From Kalmanozyma brasiliensis GHG001 (Eukaryota; Basidiomycota; Ustilaginomycetes; Ustilaginales): a DNA stretch of 64,000 nt. The stretch is from contig NW_015961955.1 in NCBI RefSeq assembly GCF_000497045.1, forward strand, positions 310,001 to 374,000, in the 5' to 3' direction. The notes under the pieces were generated by a model. The model was not told the origin of the DNA, did no database searches, and worked only from the letters and a program-made list of their open reading frames with translations. The translations under genes and the position numbers were made by a program. The number at the start of each line of letters is the position of its first letter. Within the stretch, counting starts at the first letter, position 1. Shown here piece by piece: positions 19,726 through 29,381 of this stretch.

Positions 19726-21726
19726 ATGAACTTCTTCCGTGATAGAGACGCCAACAGCGATGTCTTTGACGATCCAAAGAACGATCCCACCGCTGCATCA
19801 CCTTCCACCTCGCCCCGCAAGAAGCAAAAGTTTGACATTGGACCGCCCGGCAACTCCACGCTAGACACAGCCGACGATGATGCTGCGCTTGCAAGTCTAC
19901 GCAAACGTATGGCCGGCCCTTCCTCAGCCAAAGCAGGCTTAGCAAAAGACCAGGACGAGATCAACAAGATCATCTACGAGGTCTCCAAAGGCAGCAAGTT
20001 CTTCGAAAACGAGCGCAAGAAGGATGCTCAGACTACCGAGCGCATCAACGCTCTGCTGGCACGCAGGGACCAAAAGCTCCTGCAGGTCCCACCTGGAAGC
20101 AACGAATGGCTCTCCATCGAGCGCAAGATCGAAGACTTGGCCACGCGTCTCGAGAACAGCCGCGACCTTTCCCGCACCATCCTGCATACCGACATCGACA
20201 TGTTTTACGCCGCTGTAGAGCTGGCCAGAGATCCTTCGCTCAAGGGCAAGTGCTTCGGCGTCGGTTCCGGCGTACTTGTCACCGCCTCCTACGAAGCTCG
20301 CAAGTACGGCGCTCGCAGTGGCATGGCTACCTTTGTTGCAAAGGCGCTCTGTCCGCACCTCATCGTAGTCAAGAACGACATGCAAAGCTACGTCGAGGCC
20401 AGTCAGAAAGTCATGGCTGTCTTTGAACAGTACGACGAGAACTTGGCCAAGGCTTCGCTCGACGAGGCGTATCTCGACATCACAGAATACATCGAGCAGC
20501 ACGGTGGCACCATCGACCAGATTGTTCAGCAACTGCGTGACCAGGTCCGAAGCGAAACACAACTTACCGTGAGTGTCGGTATTGCTCCCAATACCATGCT
20601 GGCTAAGATCTCGTCGGACAGAAACAAGCCAGACGGTCAATTTCGAGTACAGCCGGACCGCAAGGCTATCGTCGACTTTATGCGGGACCTCCCTTGCCGC
20701 AAGATTCCGGGCATTGGCCGAGTCAACGAGCGTATCCTCGAAAGCCTCGGCGTCAGCACCTGCGGAGAGATCTGGAACAAGCGCGTCGAGCTTTGGCTCG
20801 CCCTCGATGGCAAGATTGAATGGCTCATCAAGGCTCATCTCGGTATTGGCAATACTGTTGTCGAGCCCAGCAAGCGCGAAGAACGAAAAAGCGTCGGTCG
20901 TGAACACACTTTCAACCCCACCGCTGATACACAGGCGTTGCTCGATCTACTCAAGGAGTCGGCTCAGCGCGTGGAACAAGACCTCGAACGACTCGACTTC
21001 AAAGGCAAGACCATCACCCTCGTTGCTAAGAAGGACAATTACCAGCGCTTCTCTCGCGCTCGTACCTCGACACGACTGGTGCACCGCGCTGAAGAGCTGT
21101 ACGACATTACGAGCTCGTTGCTGCTTCAGGAGATCGAGCGTGAGGGCGCCCTTTCGCTGCGGTTGATTGGCGTCCGCGTGACCCATCTTGTGGACCTGCG
21201 TGGCGCAGCAGCGGGCGAGGAGAGACTGCGAAAGCTCTTTCAGACGCGCCAGTCGAATGGCGAGGCGCAAGGCGAAGAGGCGGCCCAAGTACGACCGCGA
21301 AAGACGGCGCACGAGTGGCAGCAAGAGGAAGAGCGCCAACTCGCCCTCGCCATCAAGCAGTCGCTCGAGGGTAACGGGGATCCCTTTCAAGAGGTGCACG
21401 ACCTCAGTCAGGACGACGCAACCACACAGGTTCGCGAAGCATCTCCTACGATAGCTCTCGCGCTGTCGAAGAGCGACGAGGCCGGGCCGAGCGCACCCTT
21501 ACCGTCCTCAAACGCAGCGGCGCAGTGCCCAATCTGCATCAAACCAATTCAAGGCTCAAACGATCAGCTCAACGCACACATCGACGCCTGTCTCAATCAG
21601 TCGCAGCTCGATCCTCCCTCACGTGCATCTCCACAACCACCGCCGTCCCATCGCGCCGACTCCGCGAGCGCACCGAAGAAGAAACGTGGTCCGCTCGACT
21701 CGTTCGTGCGGCGATCCAACAAGTGA
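19726..21726 (+). CDS. DNA polymerase kappa (Y-family translesion polymerase)
   Basis: A 666-residue DinB/Pol kappa orthologue that bypasses minor-groove DNA damage. The N-clasp region (KIIYEVSKGSKFFENE, about 81-96) is specific to kappa. Catalytic motifs follow: LHTDIDMFYAAVE with D156/D158, YEARKYGARSGM, and SLDEAYLD with D246/E247 as the second metal-binding site. The helix-hairpin part (RKIPGIGRVNERILESLG) and the little-finger domain (KSVGREHTF) come next. The C-terminus bears a UBZ4-type ubiquitin-binding finger, CPICIKP...HIDAC (C601, C604, H618, C622), which would recruit it to ubiquitinated PCNA, then a basic KKKRGP near the end. The start at 19726 is the first in-frame ATG of the long frame. 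An alternative spliced start at 19618 (donor at 19653, acceptor ending at 19745) is also frame-compatible and would give 671 residues. Confidence 0.93.
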   Translation: MNFFRDRDANSDVFDDPKNDPTAASPSTSPRKKQKFDIGPPGNSTLDTADDDAALASLRKRMAGPSSAKAGLAKDQDEINKIIYEVSKGSKFFENERKKDAQTTERINALLARRDQKLLQVPPGSNEWLSIERKIEDLATRLENSRDLSRTILHTDIDMFYAAVELARDPSLKGKCFGVGSGVLVTASYEARKYGARSGMATFVAKALCPHLIVVKNDMQSYVEASQKVMAVFEQYDENLAKASLDEAYLDITEYIEQHGGTIDQIVQQLRDQVRSETQLTVSVGIAPNTMLAKISSDRNKPDGQFRVQPDRKAIVDFMRDLPCRKIPGIGRVNERILESLGVSTCGEIWNKRVELWLALDGKIEWLIKAHLGIGNTVVEPSKREERKSVGREHTFNPTADTQALLDLLKESAQRVEQDLERLDFKGKTITLVAKKDNYQRFSRARTSTRLVHRAEELYDITSSLLLQEIEREGALSLRLIGVRVTHLVDLRGAAAGEERLRKLFQTRQSNGEAQGEEAAQVRPRKTAHEWQQEEERQLALAIKQSLEGNGDPFQEVHDLSQDDATTQVREASPTIALALSKSDEAGPSAPLPSSNAAAQCPICIKPIQGSNDQLNAHIDACLNQSQLDPPSRASPQPPPSHRADSASAPKKKRGPLDSFVRRSNK

Positions 21727-21969
21727 TCCCTGGTCCATCGTCGTCGTTCCTCCTTCCCCAAGATCTCGCATGCTTTGTCTCTTGCCACCGTGCCCATGTG
21801 TATTTGTACCGTCACAAACAGCCAAAGGAATCGGTTCTCTCGTCACTTAAACCCGTGGTCGAAAGTGTGCAAACGGGATTCTGGTCTTGATAATCAATCT
21901 TGATTCATCCGACGAAACGACTACAGCTGATCGTGGTGAGTGCTGGACGTGTCTGTTCGACGGAGGTGT

Positions 21970-22507
21970 CTAGTGGTGGTTGTTCTTGTGGTGACCTGTT
22001 TGTTGTCAAGAGCAGAAGTTTAGAGATGTCAGTGATACGTTCGCATGATGTGGCGCGGCACTCTCGTTCCATTGTGGTAGACGAGATGTGAATGGAGCAT
22101 TGGGGTTTGGCTGAGGGAGCTGCGTTCCCATCGAGCAAGCCGATCCATCTCGAATCCCTCCAATGGGCGACGATGCTGGCGGGGCGATACTTACGCAAGT
22201 GGGTAGCGTAGTCGATGCTGTACCCGATCAAGAACAGGGTGAAGAGGGTAGCGACGATGGGTTTGCCGGAGGCGTTTTTGCCGTCGAAGTAACGGGCCTT
22301 GATGCCGCCGCCGCGTTTCTGGGGGGCAGCACCCTTAGGCAGCGACTTGTAGAACTCGACGACGCTGTCCATGCGAGCGGAGCCGGCGGGGCCCGAGGCC
22401 GACTTGGGCGTCGCAATCTTGGGTGGGATGGGAAGCGTCGAGTTGGCGCGAACACCACCCATACGGAAGGACGGGCCGGCCTGACGTGCGATCGTGCGAG
22501 CAAACAT
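21970..22507 (-). CDS. ATP17: Mitochondrial F1Fo ATP synthase subunit f (Atp17), two exons (22507-22195, 21995-21970)
   Basis: A 112-residue subunit f of the membrane Fo sector, needed for assembly and dimerisation of ATP synthase in the inner mitochondrial membrane. The N-terminus MFARTIARQAGPSFRMGG has the Arg-rich, acid-free look of a mitochondrial presequence. The family signature VVEFYKSLPKG, then KARYFDGKNASGKP, precedes a single membrane span (VATLFTLFLIGYSIDY). Exon 1 ends in THL plus one base before a GTAAGT donor. Exon 2, after AACAAACAG, supplies RHHKNNHH and stop, completing the HLRHHKN ending typical of Atp17. The intron is 199 bases. Without splicing the frame runs into unrelated sequence, so the spliced model is preferred. 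Confidence 0.9.
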
Positions 22508-23066
22508 GACGAATAAATATGAGAGAGGTGGTGATGGTGACGAGAGTGATGGAGAAGAAAGGCCTCTGCGTAGAGTGCTGCGAGTGTGCGCCTGCGAGAC
22601 CATCTCCAATTTTGGCCGAGAGACGGTTCCGAAATTCGCCCTCTTCTTGGACGCTCCCGATCCAAACCTTACACCGATCGCGCACGCACCCCTCCGCATT
22701 TGTTTCGCACCGAAATTGTGTTGCGCTTCACCCTAACAGCCTCTACTCATTTTCCACTGCGCCCAACCTTCAACATTCGCTCGTACTCCCATCATGTCCT
22801 TCGGATCACAGAGCCTTTCTCACACTCTCAAGACAGACAAGACACGCAAACCCGAGACGTCAATGGACTAAGTCGCACATGAGAGTGCTTCGCATTTTTG
22901 GGTGTGTATGAGTGTGTGTGAATACAGAATCGCCATCCCGTATACGGAGGCGAAGCAAAGAGTAGCAAAGGGGGAAAAGAGGGGAAGCGGGGGATGGAGA
23001 GAGAGGGCGAGGTGGGTCGGGTCGCTTAAAGTCGAAGGGGTGCGACCCTCAAAGGAGTCGCTACGC
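22508..23066. other. Intergenic: ATP17 promoter and RPS2 3' flank
   Basis: This is 560 bases between two minus-strand genes. It holds T/C-rich sequence upstream of ATP17 (read on its strand) and a TG-rich tract near 22890-22920. No coding or RNA gene is supported. Confidence 0.5.
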
Positions 23067-23843
23067 TTAGTAGAGCGACTTCTTCTGGGTGCGGGCGAGG
23101 TGCGAGGCAAACTCGACATAAGGAGTCTGAGGGGGGGCAATCTCGCGCCACAGGTTGGGCGTCAGGAAGGCGTAGGTCTTGGAGACGGCCTCGAAGGTGG
23201 CCTTCAAGAAGTTGCCCATGGTGGCGGTCTGACCGGACGACTGGGTGTAGCAGTCCTCGATACCAGCGAGCTGGAGCATGCGCTTGGAAGCAGGGGCGGC
23301 AACGATACCGGTACCACGGGGAGCGGGCACCAGACGGCACATGACCGAGGCGGTCTTACCGGACACCTTCATGGGCACAGTGTGGGGCTCACCGAGAGCG
23401 TTACCCCAGTATCCACGGCGGACGGGGATGGTCGAGAGCTTGGCAACAATGATGGCACCACGGATGGCAGTGGCAACCTCCTTGGCGCACTTGACACCGA
23501 GACCAAGGTGGCCGTCCGAGTCACCGACGGCAACGAAAGCCTTGAAACGGGTACGCTGACCGGCACGGGTCTGCTTCTGAACGGGCATGATCTTCATGAC
23601 CTCGTCCTTGAGCTTGGGGAGCAGCAGGTCGATGATCTGGTACTCCTTGATGGGGAGCGAGAAGAGGTAGATCTCCTCGATCGACTTGATCTTGCCGTCC
23701 TTGACGAGTCGGCCGACCGAGGTGACGGGGACCCACTCCTCCTTCTCGCCGTCACGACGACCACCACGACGGGGGCCACGTCGGCCTCGTCCACCGCGGT
23801 CTCGTCCGAAACCGCCACGTCCACGGGGAGCAGCGTCAGCCAT
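23067..23843 (-). CDS. RPS2: 40S ribosomal protein uS5 (Rps2)
   Basis: A 258-residue cytosolic uS5, a small-subunit protein at the mRNA entry and decoding-fidelity region. It has an N-terminal RGG-rich stretch ([17 protein letters not shown]) that is usually arginine-methylated in this family. The S5 double-stranded RNA-binding fold begins at [20 protein letters not shown] and contains [20 protein letters not shown] and [20 protein letters not shown]. The C-terminal S5 domain carries [13 protein letters not shown] and [19 protein letters not shown]. The length equals other fungal Rps2 proteins and the coding region is intact and uninterrupted. Confidence 0.97.
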   Translation of the reverse strand: MADAAPRGRGGFGRDRGGRGRRGPRRGGRRDGEKEEWVPVTSVGRLVKDGKIKSIEEIYLFSLPIKEYQIIDLLLPKLKDEVMKIMPVQKQTRAGQRTRFKAFVAVGDSDGHLGLGVKCAKEVATAIRGAIIVAKLSTIPVRRGYWGNALGEPHTVPMKVSGKTASVMCRLVPAPRGTGIVAAPASKRMLQLAGIEDCYTQSSGQTATMGNFLKATFEAVSKTYAFLTPNLWREIAPPQTPYVEFASHLARTQKKSLY

Positions 23844-25114
23844 CTTGATTCTGATGAGCGTAGAGGGTACAACGAAAAGTAGATGAAAGAGGCAAAGTCA
23901 GTCAAGCTGCGTCTGAATGGTGTGTCGAGGCAACCGTAACCAGAACGCGGTATCTCCTGTATCACTCCGTCTCGCCAATGCAATTTGATGACCAGAGGCA
24001 GAAGCTTCCCAAGACTGCGGTTAAAGGGGTTGGTCGGCGCAAGTGTTGGACGACTGGTGCAAAGACGGCAATGCGGGTTGCAAATGTCGGAATTGGAGCA
24101 GCTTTGAAAGGCGTTTGCGGACCAGGAATGCGGTGATGGCGAGCAGCAATGATGGCCAATTGGAACATGGCTATCAAGGTCGGGCGGAAAGCTCCTTGGG
24201 TCGAGATGTGTCGAGTTACTCCTGAAGTGTGTCCAAGACGGCGACACAAGAGCGCATGTCTATCCCGCTTTGCCGACAACTGCTCGGCGAGTGTATGCTG
24301 TTCGTACGTGCCATCGCAGTCCATTATGAAGGGGTATGGTCGCGCTGGCTGCTGCATGCTTTGGTCGGTGTGCGCTGGGTCGTCTGCGCCTGCTGCTGGG
24401 TTGTGTCATGCCATGCTCCCACCGTGAGGTTGTGTTTGCTGCTGGATCGTCAATATGTCTAATCTCTGCTGTCGATGATGCCTTTTGGTTGCTTCGCTGC
24501 CGATGCTGTTGTCGATGCTCATTGCCAGCATTTGATTCACTGCTTCCCTATCCGCTCTTTGCGTCCTGCTTCCAACATCCTGATCCTCCGCAAGTCTTTC
24601 CTTGCTATCGCGTTCTGGCACGGTCCTCCATGTTGACTCGAATACTAACCTTGATGTGTATAAAGGTTGATGAAAAAAGGGGGATGGTTGATGGATGGTA
24701 GAAGTGTCGACGATGACGAGCAAGCTGATTCGCAGCGACCGACCCTGAGCGCTGCAGCGTGCTGCCTCGTCTGCCTGGAAGCTCTCCAGCTGCCGGGGCC
24801 AGACCTTCCAACCCGTGAGCCTGGCTGATGTGCGCCGGGCTGAGGTCGAAATGCGAAATTGCTAGCTCTGCTGCCGCTTTGTTCAAAGGCGGCGCAAGTC
24901 ACGTGTCTCGATAACAGAACTGTAAAAAGCTAGCGCTCTTTTTGGATTTGGTTTTTTAGATGCCCTAACACTCGGAGCTAATTTACTCGCCTCGCTTCAG
25001 AGCCTTCGAATCGGCCAGCATCGCCATGCGGAGAAGAGGATGTACTCTCTGATGTGTCGTCGTTACTCGAGTTCGCGCGCTGTAGAAAGTACACCGTCTA
25101 TGCTATGATACAAG
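23844..25114. other. Intergenic: RPS2 promoter / 3' flank of the DUF1766 gene
   Basis: This is 1.27 kb without a credible gene. The RPS2-proximal part is its promoter/leader (minus strand). Several 80-130 residue open frames exist but lack recognisable features. A more AT-rich patch lies at about 24920-24985. No tRNA cloverleaf or snoRNA boxes recognised. Confidence 0.5.
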
Positions 25115-27013
25115 TCATGGCCGTATTGGCCCTGGCTTTGTCGAGCTGGAAGTAGGTGAAGCCAGCATCTCGACGAACCGCATCCACTTGAGAATCACCT
25201 GGATGGCCGAATCGTAGCCATCGAGCTGCTCCCGTTGCGATCCGCTTGGAGACTCCAGCCGTCTAGGTATCATGAAGATCTCGCGGTGTTGTCGACGACA
25301 ATCAACGCACGTGTCCTTGACGCGTTTGCCCAATGCGTCCAGCTCGAGGTGGATCAGTGCTTCCCACTGGTGACTGAGATAGACACCCTCCATGGTCGGC
25401 GCGTCCATGCCTGGGATCAGACCCTGTCCTTCCTCGGAAGGGAACAGGGCCCTCAAAAGAGGCTGCTTCGACTTGCACTGCGCCGTCCATTCGCTGAGTC
25501 GGCGGAACACCTTGATGGATCGCCCGACTTTCAGACAGATGTGGGTTTCGTTGGAGAGGGCGAGGAGCTCGTAGACGTAGATGTGGCCTCGTTCTCTTCG
25601 ATCCGTGTCGGTGAGCTGCTGCGACATGCGACGTCGAAGCAGTCCTTCAGCATGGTCTGTCAAGTGGGTTGTGCCCAGCCAGTCGCTGTATTTGACGAAC
25701 ACGGAGGATCTTTGGTCGAGGCTAGTACCTGAAGGATACGAGTGGTAGAAGCCAGGAAGCTTGTTGACGCCTGTGATGTGTTGGTGGCAGTAGACTTCCT
25801 CTACGTCTACTTCGCCCTCCTCGGAGTCTTCAATGACCACAGGATCAGCTGCGCTGGCTCCATGCAAGAGCGCAGGCGGTGCCGACGCTGCCCGTGCTGA
25901 GCGAGAAGGACTTCGGTGTTGGTCTTGCGCGCCGGCCACTGCTCTGACCTTCCTCGTGCAGCGAGTGTTGTTCTGCTTGATGCCCCAGCATTGGCCCTTC
26001 GATGGCGCAAAGTTCACGTCTGTTTGTGACCCGCTTGGAGTCATCGATCCCGTTGCTTGTGTCTTATCCACGCTTGCGCTTGGTCCCCTGCGCGGCGGAG
26101 TCTGGACGTCCCATGTAGAGGTTCGTTGTCCAATCGCATGCGAGGGTGGTGTCGGGCTGACGCTGGCACTTGTACGTCTGCGTGGAGGGCCTCTGGTAGG
26201 CCCGGGGGAGACATGCTCGGACGCGATGTTTTCCTTCCCACTCGACGTAGCGCTCTTAGGACGAGGCTGTACGAGGACAGAGTCTTGCTGTCGTCGCTTC
26301 TCTTGTGGCACCAGCTCCCATGGATACGACGGCGTTGCCGAAGAAGCACCAGGCTGCAGGCTGTGCGGGAGGTCATGACGGTTGCTGTCTGCCGACTCGG
26401 AAAGCACAATGAATGCTGGCGGTCTAGGCGGCAGTCTGGTCGACTCAACGTGAGTGACGCCATCAGAGCCCGCGTGCTTGAGTCCCGATGAGTAGGAGTG
26501 CGAGGATTGCTGGGCGGAGGGCCTGTGAGTTGAGGGCTGTGTAGTCGATGGCTCCGCATGGTTTAGTTTACCACTTGAAGAGTACGGATGAGCATCGTAT
26601 GGTCTCGGAGGCCTCAAATGCGGAGGTCGTGAGGTTAAGGGCTGCGGGTCGTCTCCATTAGAGGAGGTGGATAGCGAAGGACCCGGCCTGTACTCGGCCG
26701 CTGCGGGCCGCGAGGGTGCATGCAGCTGAACAACTGGCGTCGAGCTGGACGAGCCATCGACTGATGGCTGCGGAAAGGCTGGACACGATGGTAGCCTTGG
26801 TAGTGTAGACGGCTCTGCTAGGTGAGCCAAGTACGACGGAAGCGGTGTAGCTTGGCTGCTCTGTCCGGCCGCATGGCTTGAAGGCGGTCGAGGCAGCGGC
26901 TTAGCAAGCCGTCCGGTTGATGACGGCGACCATGACCCAATGCGAAGCTTCTTCAGCCTCCTGATTAGCGAGTTGCTGGAGTCATCTCCTCGACCACTGG
27001 CGGACGACGTCAT
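25115..27013 (-). CDS. DUF1766 / T5orf172 (GIY-YIG-like) domain protein
   Basis: A 632-residue fungal protein of uncertain function. The first 330 residues are Pro/Ser-rich and probably disordered. A small Cys/His cluster follows (QCWGIKQNNTRCTRKV around residue 340, with YCHQHI about 70 residues later), which may bind zinc. The C-terminal domain, from about residue 475, reads GHIYVYELL...ICLKVGRSIKVFRRLSEW, the pattern of the T5orf172/DUF1766 branch of the GIY-YIG nuclease superfamily, also found in fission yeast meiotically up-regulated proteins. It ends with CVDCRRQHREIFMIP. Whether it retains nuclease activity cannot be judged here. The ATG at 27013 is the first in the frame. It is divergent from uS2. 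Confidence 0.7.
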   Translation of the reverse strand: MTSSASGRGDDSSNSLIRRLKKLRIGSWSPSSTGRLAKPLPRPPSSHAAGQSSQATPLPSYLAHLAEPSTLPRLPSCPAFPQPSVDGSSSSTPVVQLHAPSRPAAAEYRPGPSLSTSSNGDDPQPLTSRPPHLRPPRPYDAHPYSSSGKLNHAEPSTTQPSTHRPSAQQSSHSYSSGLKHAGSDGVTHVESTRLPPRPPAFIVLSESADSNRHDLPHSLQPGASSATPSYPWELVPQEKRRQQDSVLVQPRPKSATSSGKENIASEHVSPGPTRGPPRRRTSASVSPTPPSHAIGQRTSTWDVQTPPRRGPSASVDKTQATGSMTPSGSQTDVNFAPSKGQCWGIKQNNTRCTRKVRAVAGAQDQHRSPSRSARAASAPPALLHGASAADPVVIEDSEEGEVDVEEVYCHQHITGVNKLPGFYHSYPSGTSLDQRSSVFVKYSDWLGTTHLTDHAEGLLRRRMSQQLTDTDRRERGHIYVYELLALSNETHICLKVGRSIKVFRRLSEWTAQCKSKQPLLRALFPSEEGQGLIPGMDAPTMEGVYLSHQWEALIHLELDALGKRVKDTCVDCRRQHREIFMIPRRLESPSGSQREQLDGYDSAIQVILKWMRFVEMLASPTSSSTKPGPIRP

Positions 27014-27609
27014 GGGTATATGTGCCTATGCTGACCGCTCAGCTGGCTTGGTGTGAGGTCATGACAAGCGTCTTCGAGGTGGCTTTCTGCCCGCAACCTT
27101 CGCGCAACGTCGTGGAGATCGGCTGCGCACGTCGGATACCTGGAGGCAAGAAGTCGAGTTGAGGCGCCGTAGCGAGGTTGATGGAGCGATGAAGGAGGTC
27201 GGATGGAGGTACAAGAAGTGTTGGTCTGGCCCGCACGTCGGAGAAGTTGCGCTGCATGCAAGCTTGGCCTTCCGCAGGGTCTCTTGCATGTGTTGATCTT
27301 TTGAGCCACGCGTGAAGGTGGAGGCGCGACTAAATCTCCCGATGAGTCTGAACTTAGATTGATCCCGATCGACTGCGGCAAGTACGGCCGAGCTTTGGAT
27401 TATGGCAGAGGAAATTCGCAGCTGCCAAATTCAGGCTTGCAGCTCCAGTCTCCTGTCCAAGAAGACTCTGGCTCGACTGTGAGCCAGCCAGCCAGCCAGA
27501 GAAGCTGACCCGCAGCGCCGGACGCTATCCACAAATCTGGCAACACCATCTCTTCCCTCCCTTCTCCTCACACGCAAAAGTTTCGAGGTTCCGTTTCTTC
27601 TTCATCATC
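27014..27609. other. Divergent promoter DUF1766 gene / uS2
   Basis: About 600 bases between divergent starts. It holds a short tandem agcc repeat near 27481-27500 and a C/T-rich leader just before the uS2 ATG, typical of fungal ribosomal protein genes. No other feature recognised. Confidence 0.5.
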
Positions 27610-28446
27610 ATGTCCAAGGTCCCTGCTGCTCTCAACCCCACTGAGGAGGACATCTCGCTCCTCCTCGCCGCCCAGACGCACATCGGCACCAAGAACGCCG
27701 ACAAGCAGATGGCCCCTTACATCTACAAGCGTCGCGCTGACGGCATCCACCTGCTCAACATCGGCAAGACGTGGGAGAAGATTGTCTTCGCCGCCCGCAT
27801 CCTTGCTGCCATCGAGAACCCTGCCGACATCTGTGTGATCAGCGGACGTCAGTACGGCCACCGAGCTGTGCTCAAGTTCGCTGCGCAGACCGGTGCCACT
27901 GCCATTGCTGGCCGCTTCACCCCTGGTTCGTTCACCAACTACATCACCCGCTCTTTCAAGGAGCCCCGCGTCATTGTGGTTACCGACCCCCGTGTCGACC
28001 ACCAGGCCATCCGCGAGGCTTCCTACGTCAACATCCCCTGCATCTCGTTTGTCGACTCGGACTCGCCGCTCAAGTTTGTCGATGTTGCCATCCCCGGTAA
28101 CGTGCGCGGTCGTCACTCGGTCGGTCTGCTCTGGTGGTTGCTCTGCCGCACCGTCCTTCGTCTCAAGGGTGGTGACCTGAGCGTCATGCCCGACATGTTC
28201 TTCTACCGTGACCCTGAGGAGGTTGAGCGCGAGGCCCAGGAGGCCGCCGCCGCCGCCCAGGCCGCTAAGGAGACCGCCGAGCCCACCGCCGCCGAGGGCG
28301 CCGCCGACGTTCAGGCTGACGTGCCCCTCGCCGTCGCCGCCAACCTCGCCACCGAGACCGGCAACGTCGACTGGTCCGCCGAGGGCGCCCAGGATTGGGC
28401 CGCCGACGGTGCCGCCGACCAGCAGGCCACCAGCTCTTGGGAGTAA
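27610..28446 (+). CDS. RPS0: 40S ribosomal protein uS2 (Rps0)
   Basis: A 278-residue cytosolic uS2 (laminin-receptor/SA family), required for late small-subunit maturation. Landmarks are [77 protein letters not shown], and [19 protein letters not shown]. The C-terminal tail is Ala/Glu/Asp-rich with tryptophan-containing acidic ends ([14 protein letters not shown] ... SSWE), as in other Rps0/RPSA proteins. The gene has strong codon bias and no intron. The start context atcatcATGtcc fits. Confidence 0.97.
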   Translation: MSKVPAALNPTEEDISLLLAAQTHIGTKNADKQMAPYIYKRRADGIHLLNIGKTWEKIVFAARILAAIENPADICVISGRQYGHRAVLKFAAQTGATAIAGRFTPGSFTNYITRSFKEPRVIVVTDPRVDHQAIREASYVNIPCISFVDSDSPLKFVDVAIPGNVRGRHSVGLLWWLLCRTVLRLKGGDLSVMPDMFFYRDPEEVEREAQEAAAAAQAAKETAEPTAAEGAADVQADVPLAVAANLATETGNVDWSAEGAQDWAADGAADQQATSSWE

Positions 28447-29381
28447 ATTGTGCCGCTAACCTCTCCGACCAGGTTCGCACACTCACCCGTGGATGCTTCT
28501 TCGTTCATAAACACTTCTTCCTCTCTTCGTCTATTTTTCTCCGATGATGTAGAGGTGCGACGCAAAGAAGCGATCCACACTCCATCAAAAAAAGCCTCGA
28601 AAGGTGGGCCGCCGTCCCCACACTTTTCGTACCCAGCGTTGTCTTGCCTCTGATGTGTCGGCTCCTGCAAAGGGAGAATGTCTTGTAAAGATATGCACCA
28701 GAGATCCAATAGTCCGCGAATTTATCCCCCCCTTACACCATATCTTTGCGTATGCCGTCTGTGTTTTGTGAAGAAGAAAGGACTCGTGAAACCTGTCGAG
28801 GTTTCGAGAGTTGCAAGTGCTTTCCCCCCGATTTGGACCTGGCTGAACGTCGAACGATTGAAGCGGCTGCGTGGCATGGTCACAGATCTTTCGGCGGGGG
28901 TTGCTGCATGTGGTGGCTAGGAGGCAGCGTGGTGCGTCGGGCGATGCTGGCTCCCGTGGCGGTGCCGAAGCAGAGATAGAACCATTACACTACGACGACG
29001 ACTAGCGAGCTGGGAGATGAATTTGTGCTCCACGACGACGATGGGCGCGCCCATGCCTCACGCACGGCGTATGGCGATCCGAAGGCCTCGTCGTGGACCT
29101 CCCCGTCGCTCGTCAGACGCGCATGGCCACGATCAAGACTCTCAGCCACTCATCCGTCCTTCTTCCCACGCTGCCACGCGGTCCAAAACGTCACCTTGAA
29201 GACAGGCTCGGCTTGTCGACATCAAGAACGCACTTGGTGCCGGAAACTTGCTCACCACTCGCACGCACAACATCCCCAACACACACTCGTCCCCTCATTC
29301 ACTCGTCCAACACACGCATTTTCAAACCCGGCACCTTCACACACAATCTCGAATGCCTTGTGCAACTTTTGTCAAATTCCT
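28447..29381. other. Convergent 3' region between uS2 and the Zn2Cys6 factor
   Basis: This is 935 bases between convergent genes. It includes the uS2 3' UTR. Open frames are short and unrecognisable. No RNA gene or repeat family identified. Confidence 0.5.

Noticed and set aside
21905..22699. 264-residue protein from unspliced reading of the ATP17 locus
   Set aside because: The subunit f signature ends at a GTAAGT donor and the conserved RHHKN ending is recovered only by splicing; upstream residues lie before the mitochondrial start Met.
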